Source of the DNA: Paenibacillus mendelii
GTDB taxonomy: Bacteria > Bacillota > Bacilli > Paenibacillales > Paenibacillaceae
Direction of reading: 5' to 3'
Assembly: GCF_024498075.1 (NCBI RefSeq)
Contig: NZ_JANHOF010000003.1
Coordinates: forward strand, 124,001-188,000
DNA: 64,000 nucleotides
The notes under the pieces are model-generated. The model made no database searches. It was not told the DNA's origin and was given only the letters and a program-made list of their open reading frames with translations. Shown piece by piece: positions 42,706 to 51,521 of the stretch. Numbering within the stretch: the first letter of the stretch is position 1; every line of letters starts with the position of its first letter. The translations under genes and the position numbers were made by a program.

Positions 42706-45486
42706 ATGCTAAGCCACTCCATGCTGAGAGAGGTACTGGTTAAACCAATGCCTTTCAATTTATCAGCAGTGACTGCCGCAGCTGATGCGGTTAACAGCAG
42801 AATGCTCCAACATAAAGCAATTATGGAGGCGTTCGGCATTACGAGTTTGTCCGGACTTGGTACGCTTACGATTAGAGGCAACGTTGTCCCACAAGCAGGA
42901 CTGACAAGGCCGGAACCAAATGTGCTGGGAGCAGAGACGATATTCCAGTCTGCCTTCCGGGGTACTTCGATGGTACAAGGCTTGCTGCGCTTTGAACCGG
43001 CGGGAGGCCGTGCACAATTGATCAAAGCGATTCCCTTTCCAGCTCAGGGGACAGCAATTCCTACTATACCTGCCATTCCAAGTCCTATCGTGCGACCTGT
43101 TTCCCATGTCAGTAATCCGTTTGGATCTCTGACGGAAACAGCCACTTCGAATATCAAGCCAAGTACTACGGCTTTTACTTACGAGCCTTTGAGCGATGCG
43201 GCCTCTATTGCGAAGCGCAGCCTGACTACAGTTCCTGTACATACCGCCTATTGGGCGGCGCAGGAAGTTCATCTGGCAGACAATACGACGGTAATTTTGA
43301 AAAATCCGCAAAAGTATCTGGTCATCCTTGCTGAGAAAATAACGGTCGGTAACAATGTAACGTTTACTTGGGAACGACCGCCCATTCAAAAGCCGGCCAA
43401 ACGAAAGAAACTGTCTCCACCGGCGGATCGGTCCATGTCGACGACGCTAAGCGGCATTACGGGGACCGATGGCCTGCCGGGGGTAAAAGGCGAGCCTGGC
43501 TGGGACGGAACTGACGGCCCGGAGCTTGAGGTATGGGTGCTTGAGATGAACGGCCGGCCGGCATTTGATCTGCGGGGCCAAGACGGAACGGCTGGCGGAG
43601 ACGGCCAGGATGGTCAAGCTGGCGGCAGAGGCTCGAAAGGAAGAACGGGAATCAAGGATGGGGCTGGTCTTTGGTGCGCAAGCGGTGCAGGTGCAGGAGG
43701 CAATGGAGGCCGGGGCGGCTCAGCCGGCGGCGGCGGGGAAGGCGGTGAAGGAGGGCGCGGAGGCAAATTGTCACTCTATGCGCCGCAAGCCGTCATTAAC
43801 AGCTACTTGCAGGGCTTTTATGTGACTGTCGACGGAGGCGAAGGCGGACCTGGAGGAATTCCGGGTGTACCGGGCCCAGGCGGACCAGGAGGTGCGGTTG
43901 GCGCTTCGGTAAAAGCGGCATTCGAAGAATGCGGACCGAAAAACGGCCGTTCAGCCGGCCAACCCGGCACGCAAGGAACAGCGGGAATAGCCGGTCCTCC
44001 CGGCAAAGACGGAGACCGGCAGGGAGAACCGGTAAGCATGAAGGTGATTGATGCCGACGAATTCCGGCGCAAGCTGCTTGAGCCCGCAATATTCAGTACC
44101 GCGCCAACTTCGGCATATATCGATGATACGGTGGAGCTCGACGGAAAACGTTTCACGAAAACCGATGTTGCTCTGGTGGGCGGTGTTCAAGCACAGACAC
44201 TGGTTTACAGTGATACGAAAATGCAGTTTAAGGTGCCCTCCCTTGCAGGCGGAAGCCATTCGGTGCAGGTGAGACAAAGCGATAACACGCTTTCGAATCG
44301 CGGAACGATCTACGTTCTACCGAAGCTGGTTTCAGCGCAGCAGAGCCGGGTACGACCGGGAGGAAAGGTGCGCCTTGTTGGCAGCGGCTTCGCGGGGAAG
44401 GCAATGGTGAAGGTGGATGATCTGGATATGCCGGACGTTAATGTGCAGAGCCCGACGCAGCTGGAGTTTACGCTGGTGCGCCCAGCAGACGTACAGCCGA
44501 ACCCGTCCGGGGAGAAGATCCGGGTGAGAGTGATGCTGCCGGATGGAACCCCTTCCAACGAAATCGAGCTCGTGCTCGAAACGTTCCATATGCTCGTCAT
44601 CGGCGACTCGATTCAATGGGGCCAAGGGCTGCTGGAGCAGGAGAAGTTCCATTCACTCGTCGCTTCCGCCGTGCAAGTCCGTGAAGGCGGCATTGGCTTC
44701 TACAAAACGGTGCTGGCCCACTCGGGTGCAATTATCGGCGCAGGAGTGACGAACATCCAGCCGAGTCTGCCTGGAGAAGTGCCGACGAGCTTTCCGACTG
44801 TGCTTCAGCAGGTGGATTTGTTCACGGATCTGCCTGATCATGTGGATCTGGTGCTCATGGATGGCGGCATGAACGATATAGACATCCGAAATGTACTCAA
44901 TCCGCACGGACCGGATTTAACGCCCATGGCAAAGCAATTTTTCTTGAATGACATGATTACACTACTCAAAAAAGTGGGGGATAAATTTAAAAACGCGAAA
45001 ATTATCGTGACAGGCTATTATCAGATTATTTCGGAGCACAGCAATCTGTTGGCAGTGGAAGCAATGCTGATCGCGCTCGGTGTCGGCGTCGCCGGACCGG
45101 GCGGGGGAATCGTGATGGGCGCGATCGGAGCGTTAGAACTGAACCAAATTACTAACCGCTGCAAGCAAGTTTACGACGAGTCGAGAAAGCATCTTCGGGA
45201 AGCGGTTAACGCCGTCAATGCGATGCCGGAAGGCGGCAATCGCATCTTCTTCGCGGATCCCAATTATGGCACGTCCCGTGCAGCTTTGACCAGCGATCCG
45301 TTTGTTTATGGCATTCATCCGAATTTATCGCCGGAAGACGTCCATGTCGCGCCATCGCGCAACGTCGAATGTACTGCTGCCAACCAGAATGGCATCGAAT
45401 TGGAAATTTGCCGCGTCGCTTCCGTCGGACACCCGAATCCGAAAGGCGCGCGAGCTTATGCCGACGCGATTATGCCGCTGTTATAA
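42706..45486 (+). CDS. Collagen-like, IPT/TIG and SGNH-hydrolase multidomain protein
   Basis: 926 residues with an unusual order. N-terminal ~245 residues are of unknown fold with a Pro-rich stretch. Then comes an interrupted collagen-like/Gly-rich segment (~248-441: GTDGLPGVKGEPGWDGTDGP, GGPGGIPGVPGPGGPGG, AGPPGKDG). Two IPT/TIG-like domains follow (~455-540 and ~540-625: VELDGKRF, VRLVGSGF). The C-terminus is an SGNH hydrolase (~628-926) with Ser in GDSIQWGQG, Asn in DGGMNDIDI and His in SVGHPNPKGA. No signal peptide, lipobox or sortase motif is seen. ATG 42706 (or TTG 42700) follows GAGGAG. The function is unknown: a displayed or particle-associated esterase is one guess. Confidence 0.8.
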   Translation: MLSHSMLREVLVKPMPFNLSAVTAAADAVNSRMLQHKAIMEAFGITSLSGLGTLTIRGNVVPQAGLTRPEPNVLGAETIFQSAFRGTSMVQGLLRFEPAGGRAQLIKAIPFPAQGTAIPTIPAIPSPIVRPVSHVSNPFGSLTETATSNIKPSTTAFTYEPLSDAASIAKRSLTTVPVHTAYWAAQEVHLADNTTVILKNPQKYLVILAEKITVGNNVTFTWERPPIQKPAKRKKLSPPADRSMSTTLSGITGTDGLPGVKGEPGWDGTDGPELEVWVLEMNGRPAFDLRGQDGTAGGDGQDGQAGGRGSKGRTGIKDGAGLWCASGAGAGGNGGRGGSAGGGGEGGEGGRGGKLSLYAPQAVINSYLQGFYVTVDGGEGGPGGIPGVPGPGGPGGAVGASVKAAFEECGPKNGRSAGQPGTQGTAGIAGPPGKDGDRQGEPVSMKVIDADEFRRKLLEPAIFSTAPTSAYIDDTVELDGKRFTKTDVALVGGVQAQTLVYSDTKMQFKVPSLAGGSHSVQVRQSDNTLSNRGTIYVLPKLVSAQQSRVRPGGKVRLVGSGFAGKAMVKVDDLDMPDVNVQSPTQLEFTLVRPADVQPNPSGEKIRVRVMLPDGTPSNEIELVLETFHMLVIGDSIQWGQGLLEQEKFHSLVASAVQVREGGIGFYKTVLAHSGAIIGAGVTNIQPSLPGEVPTSFPTVLQQVDLFTDLPDHVDLVLMDGGMNDIDIRNVLNPHGPDLTPMAKQFFLNDMITLLKKVGDKFKNAKIIVTGYYQIISEHSNLLAVEAMLIALGVGVAGPGGGIVMGAIGALELNQITNRCKQVYDESRKHLREAVNAVNAMPEGGNRIFFADPNYGTSRAALTSDPFVYGIHPNLSPEDVHVAPSRNVECTAANQNGIELEICRVASVGHPNPKGARAYADAIMPLL

Positions 45487-45583
45487 GCGGGCATGCAATA
45501 GGCAGAGATTTTGTTCGGCTCAAATCCCGTACACGTAGAAGCTTAACCGAAAGCCCCGGGAGTGAAGGGAGCTGAAAAGGAAA

Positions 45584-46495
45584 ATGAGGTACTTAGTAGC
45601 ATTAGATGATGGCCATGGAATGGAAACACCAGGTAAACGAACACCTGTTTTTCCTGCTCAAAGCGGATTAGAAGGAGAAACAAAAAAAGGATATATGCAC
45701 GAGAATGAATTTAATCGTGCTGTGGTTGCCAAGTGCAAGGCTCACTTGGAGCGGTCTGAGATCGACGTTTTACTAACAGCGCCAGGAGACGATGATCCGT
45801 CTCTGACCGATCGCACGCACCTGGCTAATTCCAAGGGTGCTAACCTTTTTGTGAGTGTCCATGCTAACGCTTTTACGGGAATGTGGGGAAGTGCAAAGGG
45901 AGTTGAAACTTACTGCTATCCAGGATCTAAGACAGGCAGAGCCTTCGCCGCTGTGCTGCACAAACACTTGATTGAACACACGTATCAAGTGAATCGTGGG
46001 GTGCGTGAAGCAGATTTTGCAGTTTTACGACGAACGAATATGCCTGCAGCACTTGTTGAAGCAGCGTTCATGGATAACCTGGAGGAGGCGACCCTGCTGG
46101 TAAGCGATGCTTTCCGGAGTGAATGTGCCGAAGAAATCGCACGAGGGGTCTGTGAGTTTCTTTGCGTTGAATTTGTGGAAGAGCCAATCGAAAAACCAGC
46201 GATACAGCCCACTGTTCATAAAGTGGCCATTGCAGTTAATGGTAATCTTATTGAAGTGAGCGGCTTCATGCGTGAAGGCAATTCTTTTGTTCCGATTCGT
46301 GCGATCGGGGATGCGGCAGGAACGCCGGTTGGCTGGGATCAAAATTGTGGTAAAGCCACCTTGAACAGTGTGGTATTAAAAACCACGGTAATTGTAGGAG
46401 AAACCGGATATGCTTGGGCTCGTGAAGTGGCTGCTGTACTCTCATATGATATTGACTGGGATGGCGGTACCTGCACGGTTAACTTCAAGGGTTAG
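45584..46495 (+). CDS. N-acetylmuramoyl-L-alanine amidase (Amidase_3) with copper-amine-oxidase-N-like domain
   Basis: 303 residues. The amidase domain (~1-195) shows zinc ligands His in DDGHGMET, Glu in HENEFNRA and His in SVHANAF, plus the catalytic Glu in ALVEAAFMDN. It cleaves the bond between muramic acid and the stem peptide. The C-terminal ~90 residues (VNGNLIEVSGFMREGNSFVP, then GWDQNCGKATLN) are of the copper-amine-oxidase-N/stalk type common in Paenibacillus wall proteins. There is no signal peptide, as in phage endolysins. AAAAGGAAA precedes the ATG, 97 nt after the collagen-like gene. Confidence 0.88.
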   Translation: MRYLVALDDGHGMETPGKRTPVFPAQSGLEGETKKGYMHENEFNRAVVAKCKAHLERSEIDVLLTAPGDDDPSLTDRTHLANSKGANLFVSVHANAFTGMWGSAKGVETYCYPGSKTGRAFAAVLHKHLIEHTYQVNRGVREADFAVLRRTNMPAALVEAAFMDNLEEATLLVSDAFRSECAEEIARGVCEFLCVEFVEEPIEKPAIQPTVHKVAIAVNGNLIEVSGFMREGNSFVPIRAIGDAAGTPVGWDQNCGKATLNSVVLKTTVIVGETGYAWAREVAAVLSYDIDWDGGTCTVNFKG

Positions 46496-46570
46496 GATTA
46501 TTTGATAAAAGCCATAATTCCGAATAGCATATTTCGGATTAGAATGGTATGGGATGTATATAAGCGTAAA

Positions 46571-46601
46571 CGAAGGCTGCTGATCTGATTGGCAGCCTTC
46601 G
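46571..46601. terminator. Hairpin between amidase gene and AraC gene
   Basis: A perfect 10-bp stem, CGAAGGCTGC and GCAGCCTTCG, without a clear T-tract on the plus strand. Confidence 0.5.
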
Positions 46602-46670
46602 TCGTGCAACTGGGCATTTTGTTTTCCGGGTGGGAACATTTATGTATCTTTAAACGTGATGATTGCAGTG

Positions 46671-47558
46671 TTAAGACGATCCCTCATGTTTGGTTTCCTG
46701 ATAGAAGCGGGGAGACATTCCGGTGCGCTTCTTGAACGTTTTTGAAAAGTGTGAAGCATTCGCGAATCCACAATACTCTGCGATAAGATCCAGCTTCAGC
46801 TCCTGCGTATCGAGAAGCTCCTGCGCCTTCTGAAGGCGCAGGTCAAGCAGGTATTGATGAGGTGTCGAACCGAAATGGGTGGAAAAAAGCGCATTAAAGT
46901 GAGACTCCGAATAGCCCGCGTGCTTGGCCATCATCTCGACCGTAATGGAGGAGGACAGATTGAAGGAGAGGAAGGCATTCATTTTGGCTGCAAACTGTTG
47001 ACCCTCGAAATCTGCGGATCTGGACGGTTCGGAATTATCCAACAGGAGAAGCAAAAGTTCCATCGCTAGCTTCTGGACGTGCAGCGTGCTTTGAATATCA
47101 TTATTCGTATTGACCTCAATCATGCGATACATCGTATCCATCAGCTTCCCGGGCTGCTTGGGTACGAACTTGACAGGGAGGTTCACCAATGGGAAATCGT
47201 TAAGCTTGGGCTGAAGGAGGTGTGAGTAGCTGTCCAGGTTGGTTTGGCCGGGTGTTGTGACAAAGCTGCGCTCCCGTTCAGAGTTGTAAAAGAAATCTAG
47301 ATGAGCGTTTGGAACTACACATTCCCCAAACCCCCTCGTGCTAAATAAGACGCCCGGTTGAATGAGCGCGAATTCACCCGGAAGAATCTCGTATTCAACG
47401 CCCTCCACGTGGAGAAGGTATCTTCCTTCTTCTAGAAATAAAATCAAGTAATCCAGAAGCCGGCGTTCCCCTTGAAAAAAGTCTGCAGCTCTATAGCGGT
47501 AGCATAGCCGGATATAAGGCAGGACAGGGAAGTCACTCCAGCTCTTTCCCGTCGTCAT
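46671..47558 (-). CDS. AraC-family transcriptional regulator
   Basis: 295 residues: an N-terminal cupin sensor domain (YEILPGEFALIQPGVLFSTR) and a C-terminal AraC double HTH (~200-290: ITVEMMAKHAGYSESHFNAL and LIAEYCGFANASHFSKTFKK). The cupin type usually binds a sugar. ATG 47558 is chosen for its GGGAGGGG site; the frame is open to 47714. It is divergent from the dehydrogenase/oxidoreductase pair, its likely target through 47559-47749. Confidence 0.9.
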   Translation of the reverse strand: MTTGKSWSDFPVLPYIRLCYRYRAADFFQGERRLLDYLILFLEEGRYLLHVEGVEYEILPGEFALIQPGVLFSTRGFGECVVPNAHLDFFYNSERERSFVTTPGQTNLDSYSHLLQPKLNDFPLVNLPVKFVPKQPGKLMDTMYRMIEVNTNNDIQSTLHVQKLAMELLLLLLDNSEPSRSADFEGQQFAAKMNAFLSFNLSSSITVEMMAKHAGYSESHFNALFSTHFGSTPHQYLLDLRLQKAQELLDTQELKLDLIAEYCGFANASHFSKTFKKRTGMSPRFYQETKHEGSS

Positions 47559-47749
47559 TGCTGCATCCCCTCCCTTTACATTACTTCCATTATAGTAAGG
47601 CCGTGGTTTTTGACAAGTAATTTCGAAGTTTTTAACCAGATTGATCGCTGAAATCAAGGTACAATCAAAATTGAAATCGGAGGAATTGATGGTAACTGAC
47701 ATAACCATATTCAATAAATTCTAGGTGATGGAAGTGGAGGGAGAAGCCA

Positions 47750-48787
47750 ATGGGAGACACATCCAATCCAGTACAAACCATGAGCATTCCGTTGTTTGTT
47801 GGCAGTGGCAGGATCGAGTACGGGGAGAAGGAAGTACCGGTACCGGGAAGGGGGCAGCTGCTGCTTCAGGTCAAGGCCAATGCGCTATGCGGTTCCGACC
47901 GAGGCCAGTTTTACGAGGGTTCGAGTACGACACCGGGTCATGAGGCATCGGGGATTGTAGCGGCCGTCGGTCCTGGTACGAATACGGTCATCGGAACGCC
48001 GGGAGTCGTCTTTCTAATGGGCTATTGCGGTCAGTGTCAAAACTGCAATCAGGGTTACACCAATCAGTGTCTAGATAAGCAAGCAGACTATGGGTTCAGC
48101 CATGATGGGGGATACGGTCCGTTCATGGTGATCGACGAGAACGTGTTCTTCGCGATCGATAAGTCGATTCCAATGGCGGAAGCAACGATGATTCTCGATA
48201 TTATGGGAACAGGCGGTCATGCGCTCAAACGGGCATCCCTCGTCCGTCCCGATATCCGGTCTGTCGCGATCACAGGCGCAGGGCCGATTGGCTTGGGTGT
48301 TGTAGCGATGGCGAAGCTTATACTGGGCCATGAAACCCCGGTATTTATTACGGATTTCATACCCTATCGTCTAGAATTAGCGGAGAAGATGGGTGCGATT
48401 CCAGTAAACCTTAACAATCGTACACTTACTGAAGCAATTGGACAAAGTGGCATGGTTGGCGTAGATATCGCGATAGATACGAGCGGTAAGTCTGATGGGC
48501 GCCGTACAGCGCTGGAGGCGCTAAACAAAAGGGGGGTCCTGGTTTGTGTCGGTCATGGACAAGAACTCAACCTAAGTGTGTCGCATGATCTGATCGCTGC
48601 TGAACGTGCCGTGCTTGGAAGCGAATATTTCCGGTACGACGAATTCGAAGAGAACCATGAGCTGATGCTGGAGAATCTGCCATATCTGAGCCAAATCATC
48701 ACGCACCGCTGCAAGGCAACTGAAATTCAGGAAGCCTATGAGCTCTTCTTTGCAGGGGAAACGGGTAAGGTGGTTATCGAGCAATGA
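47750..48787 (+). CDS. Zinc-dependent alcohol/polyol dehydrogenase (MDR family)
   Basis: A 345-residue medium-chain dehydrogenase. Catalytic zinc ligands lie in LCGSD and PGHEASG; the structural zinc loop is CGQCQNCNQGYTNQC; the NAD(P)-binding turn is ITGAGPIGLGVVA. These oxidise alcohols, polyols or sugars. GGAGGGAGAAG precedes the ATG. The stop overlaps the Gfo/Idh gene by 4 nt, indicating a two-step sugar or polyol conversion, probably induced through the AraC protein. Confidence 0.9.
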   Translation: MGDTSNPVQTMSIPLFVGSGRIEYGEKEVPVPGRGQLLLQVKANALCGSDRGQFYEGSSTTPGHEASGIVAAVGPGTNTVIGTPGVVFLMGYCGQCQNCNQGYTNQCLDKQADYGFSHDGGYGPFMVIDENVFFAIDKSIPMAEATMILDIMGTGGHALKRASLVRPDIRSVAITGAGPIGLGVVAMAKLILGHETPVFITDFIPYRLELAEKMGAIPVNLNNRTLTEAIGQSGMVGVDIAIDTSGKSDGRRTALEALNKRGVLVCVGHGQELNLSVSHDLIAAERAVLGSEYFRYDEFEENHELMLENLPYLSQIITHRCKATEIQEAYELFFAGETGKVVIEQ

Positions 48788-49767
48788 GCAAGCAGCGGAT
48801 TAAAATCGCCTTGGTCGGCGCTGGCGGGTGGGGATTGCAGCATGCTAGGGTGCTGAACGACCGAAGGGATGTCGATTTTTGTGCGGTTGTCGGTCGTAAT
48901 CCGGAAAGGACGTTGGCGCGTGCCGAGCTGTTCGGTACGAATGCGTATACGGACATCAATGAAATGATAGAAAAGGAACAGCCGGATCTGATCAGCGTGT
49001 GCTTGCCCAATCAGAGCCACTATGAGGCAACGCTGCAAATCATTCAAGCCGGCATCCCGTTGTTTGTCGAGAAACCGTTGGTATTTGATATAAAAGAGGC
49101 GGACACACTTCTGAACGAGGCGGCCAAGCGCAATCTGTTCTTCGCCATTAATTTCAACCATCGGTATGCCAAACCGGTTCAGCTGGCGCGCGATGCAATT
49201 ATGGCAGGCAGGCTTGGCGAGCTTACTTTGGCGACGTGGCGATTCGGCGGGGAAGGGGGAAGCGATCATTCGCACGCCAATCTGATCGAGACGCAATGCC
49301 ATGGTATCGACATGCTGGAATATCTGTGCGGTCCGATCGAAGCTGTGATGGCCGAGATGACCGATAAGACAGGAGGCGGATTGCGGACAATCTCGCTCGC
49401 ATTGCGATTCGCAAGCGGTGCCGTCGGCAGCCTGATCGGAACCTACGATTCCTCCTACGCTTATCCGGATACGCACCGGGTCGAGCTGGACGGTACGGCA
49501 GGCCGGGTCGTCATTCACGATACGGTCAAGCGGTACGCCTATCATCCCAAAGGAAGCGAGCTTGGCGAGGTATGGGAAGCCGGCTATTTTAATGATACAG
49601 ACCGGGAATTCCACCGCACGTTCGATAAGCATTTCGATGCCCTGCTTGCGGCCTTCAAAGCTGGAGAACAACCCCCGGTTCACGCTGAAGCCGGGCATCG
49701 GGCTTTGAAGGTCGCGGATGCGGCTATTCGGTCGTGGAAGACGGGAACCAGGGTTATCGTTCAATAG
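48784..49767 (+). CDS. Gfo/Idh/MocA family oxidoreductase
   Basis: A 327-residue NAD(P)-dependent sugar/inositol dehydrogenase-like protein. The N-terminal Rossmann fold has LVGAGGWGLQHARVL, then SVCLPNQSHYEATLQIIQAG and the family's EKPL (FVEKPLVFDIKEAD); the C-terminal half is the beta-sheet dimer domain. Substrate unknown. ATGA overlap with the dehydrogenase gene. Confidence 0.92.
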   Translation: MSKQRIKIALVGAGGWGLQHARVLNDRRDVDFCAVVGRNPERTLARAELFGTNAYTDINEMIEKEQPDLISVCLPNQSHYEATLQIIQAGIPLFVEKPLVFDIKEADTLLNEAAKRNLFFAINFNHRYAKPVQLARDAIMAGRLGELTLATWRFGGEGGSDHSHANLIETQCHGIDMLEYLCGPIEAVMAEMTDKTGGGLRTISLALRFASGAVGSLIGTYDSSYAYPDTHRVELDGTAGRVVIHDTVKRYAYHPKGSELGEVWEAGYFNDTDREFHRTFDKHFDALLAAFKAGEQPPVHAEAGHRALKVADAAIRSWKTGTRVIVQ

Positions 49768-49800
49768 GTCTGTTCCCTAATAATCAGAACTGACATCGAG

Positions 49801-49845
49801 AAAGCGAAAGGATCCGCCCGCGGCGGATCCTTTCGCTTTCTGCGC
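49801..49845. terminator. Perfect 18-bp hairpin terminator
   Basis: 49801-49818 pairs fully with 49822-49839 around CGC; arms begin AAAGCG and end CGCTTT. It ends the dehydrogenase operon. Confidence 0.75.
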
Positions 49846-50168
49846 GGCTTTATTGCATTAGCGATATAGCTGAAAATGTATTTATTTCCTAAAATAGTAT
49901 ATTGTCTCTGCTTGCTGAGGATGGTTTTCCCGTTGACTTGCTTATTGGATCAACTGATCTGCCCATAGTAGAGTGTAGAGAAGCTGCTGGATCGAGTACC
50001 TCGGCTGAAGGCGATCGTCGATGAACTTGCGTTTCGGATTTTGGCGGAAAGGAACGGGAATCTTGGACCGAGCGAACGCGATCGATTGCCCGATTCGACC
50101 ATACGGCCTGCAAGCTCTCGAGTATGGCAACAGGGTCCGTTTTTTCTGCAATCCTTGATCCGTATCCG
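49846..50168. other. Intergenic stretch without a supported gene
   Basis: A 69-codon frame on the minus strand (50151-49942) contains RSKIPVPFRQNPKRKFIDDR, which looks protein-like, but it has no ribosome site and no family was recognised. It may be a degraded gene end. Confidence 0.3.
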
Positions 50169-51278
50169 TTAGGTCGTCCTTCCTTCAATTAAAGACACGG
50201 GAATGACGATTTTCCGGAGCAGGGCGGGGTCTTTAATCACCTCTAACAGCAGATTGATGGCTTCTTCGCCCAATTTGCCTTCCTGCTGTTGAATATGGCT
50301 GAACACATGGCCCTGATAATCACGGATATAAGGGGCGTCAAAGGAGAGAATGGCCAGATCCTCCGGTATTTTTTTGCCAATGGCCTGGGCCGCTTCCGCG
50401 GCGCGAACTGCCAGAATGTTGGAGAACGTGAAGACGGCTGTGATGTCCGGCTGAGCTTCCAGCCAGTCCTTGATCATAGTATGAGTGGTTGCGGCATCCA
50501 TATAAGTGAATTCATCGGTTCTTGTTAACCAGTGGGCAGGCTCGATTCGGAGACCTGCTTCTTTTGCCATGTCCAGATACCCGGTGAAGCGGTCCTCGGA
50601 GCTGGATGTCTTGGATTTGCTCCCCGACAATATTCCGATCTTCTCATGGCCTTTATTGATCAGATACTCCGTCCCCAAATATCCACCCTGATAATTATCG
50701 GAATAGACGGCATTGGTATGAATCCCCGGCAAATAGCGGTCGATCAGCACAAATGGGATTTTGTCCGTCTTCAAATTCAGTATCGCTTCACTGTATGCCT
50801 CGCCATCGACGGGGAAAATCAGAAGGCCGTCAACGCCTGCAGCACACAGGAACCGGATCCCTTCTTTCTCTTCCTTCTGCGTCGTAGCCGTGCGGATGAT
50901 CAAGGCGACATTCTGCTCCTTGCAGGCTTCTTCTACTCCCTGAAGCAAATGAAGGGAAAATTCGTCGTTGGTCAGGGGGCTTTGGTAGCCAATTTTTATC
51001 ATCGGAACGGCGGAGTCGATCTCTTGTGCAAGCAGAGCATCTGAGCCCTGCGGGTCAGATACGAAGGTGCCTTTGCCGGCGATCCGATAGACAAGTCCTT
51101 CTTCGACGAGCAGCTTCAAAGCCCCTTTAATCGTTATGCGGCTAACGCCATACTGCTGGATCAATTCAGCCTCCGTAGGAATCTGATCACCGGGTTGAAG
51201 CAGGCCCTGTTCAATCTTTTCTTTGAGCATCCCTCTGATTTGAAGATATAGGGGGAGATTGCCTGATGTCTGCGACAT
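50169..51278 (-). CDS. GntR/LacI-hybrid (AraR-type) repressor
   Basis: 369 residues: an N-terminal GntR winged HTH (~10-75, PLYLQIRGMLKEKIEQGLLQ, then YGVSRITIKGALK) joined to a LacI-type periplasmic-binding sensor (~95-365, ending FSHIQQQEGKLGEEAINLLL). Such AraR-like proteins repress sugar operons and release DNA on binding a sugar. AAAGGAA precedes ATG 51278. It is divergent from the mannoside importer; GTTATAA-type repeats in between are its likely sites. Confidence 0.92.
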   Translation of the reverse strand: MSQTSGNLPLYLQIRGMLKEKIEQGLLQPGDQIPTEAELIQQYGVSRITIKGALKLLVEEGLVYRIAGKGTFVSDPQGSDALLAQEIDSAVPMIKIGYQSPLTNDEFSLHLLQGVEEACKEQNVALIIRTATTQKEEKEGIRFLCAAGVDGLLIFPVDGEAYSEAILNLKTDKIPFVLIDRYLPGIHTNAVYSDNYQGGYLGTEYLINKGHEKIGILSGSKSKTSSSEDRFTGYLDMAKEAGLRIEPAHWLTRTDEFTYMDAATTHTMIKDWLEAQPDITAVFTFSNILAVRAAEAAQAIGKKIPEDLAILSFDAPYIRDYQGHVFSHIQQQEGKLGEEAINLLLEVIKDPALLRKIVIPVSLIEGRTT

Positions 51279-51301
51279 AAGAATTCCTTTCATGATCAAA
51301 A

Positions 51302-51320
51302 GTTATAATTGTATTATAAC
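51302..51320. promoter_or_regulatory. Operator candidate O1 (GTTATAA inverted repeat)
   Basis: GTTATAA-TTGTA-TTATAAC is a perfect 7-bp inverted repeat, 23 nt upstream of the repressor start. It overlaps a TATAAT-type -10 read on the minus strand, which fits autorepression. Confidence 0.6.
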
Positions 51321-51398
51321 ATTATAAACGGATGACTATCAACAAACAATGTATAAAAAACAGTTTGAATAAGGAGAAAAGAAACTAATAGATAAAAG

Positions 51399-51412
51399 GT
51401 ATAACTTTATAC
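51399..51412. promoter_or_regulatory. Operator candidate O2 (GTATAA inverted repeat)
   Basis: GTATAA-CT-TTATAC, a perfect inverted repeat of a related half site, between O1 and the importer promoter. Confidence 0.4.
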
Positions 51413-51439
51413 ATTGACCTAATACAAATATAATAAATA

Positions 51440-51475
51440 GTTATTGACATATAACAAATGGTAATTTATTATAAC
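51440..51475 (+). promoter_or_regulatory. Importer promoter overlapped by GTTAT/ATAAC operator halves
   Basis: TTGACA (51444-51449), 17-nt spacer and TATTAT (51467-51472) form a near-consensus promoter. The inverted repeat GTTAT-TGACAT-ATAAC (51440-51455) covers the -35 and a TTATAAC half site (51469-51475) covers the -10. Binding of the AraR-type repressor here would block transcription. Confidence 0.6.
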
Positions 51476-51521
51476 CTTATTCAAGGAAGCGCATACATTT
51501 CTAAATTGGGGGAACCACATT

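Noticed and set aside
43565-44600. Several frames of 70-110 codons in the Gly-rich region on both strands
   Set aside because: Low-complexity GGN repeats of the collagen-like segment open the other frames; none has a start context or a recognisable domain.
48736-49764. 342-codon open frame on the minus strand
   Set aside because: It lies antisense to the Gfo/Idh gene, which has clear family motifs; GC-rich third positions create the shadow frame.
49942-50151. 69-codon minus-strand frame containing RSKIPVPFRQNPKRKFIDDR
   Set aside because: No ribosome site and no family match; it could be a gene relic but this cannot be supported.
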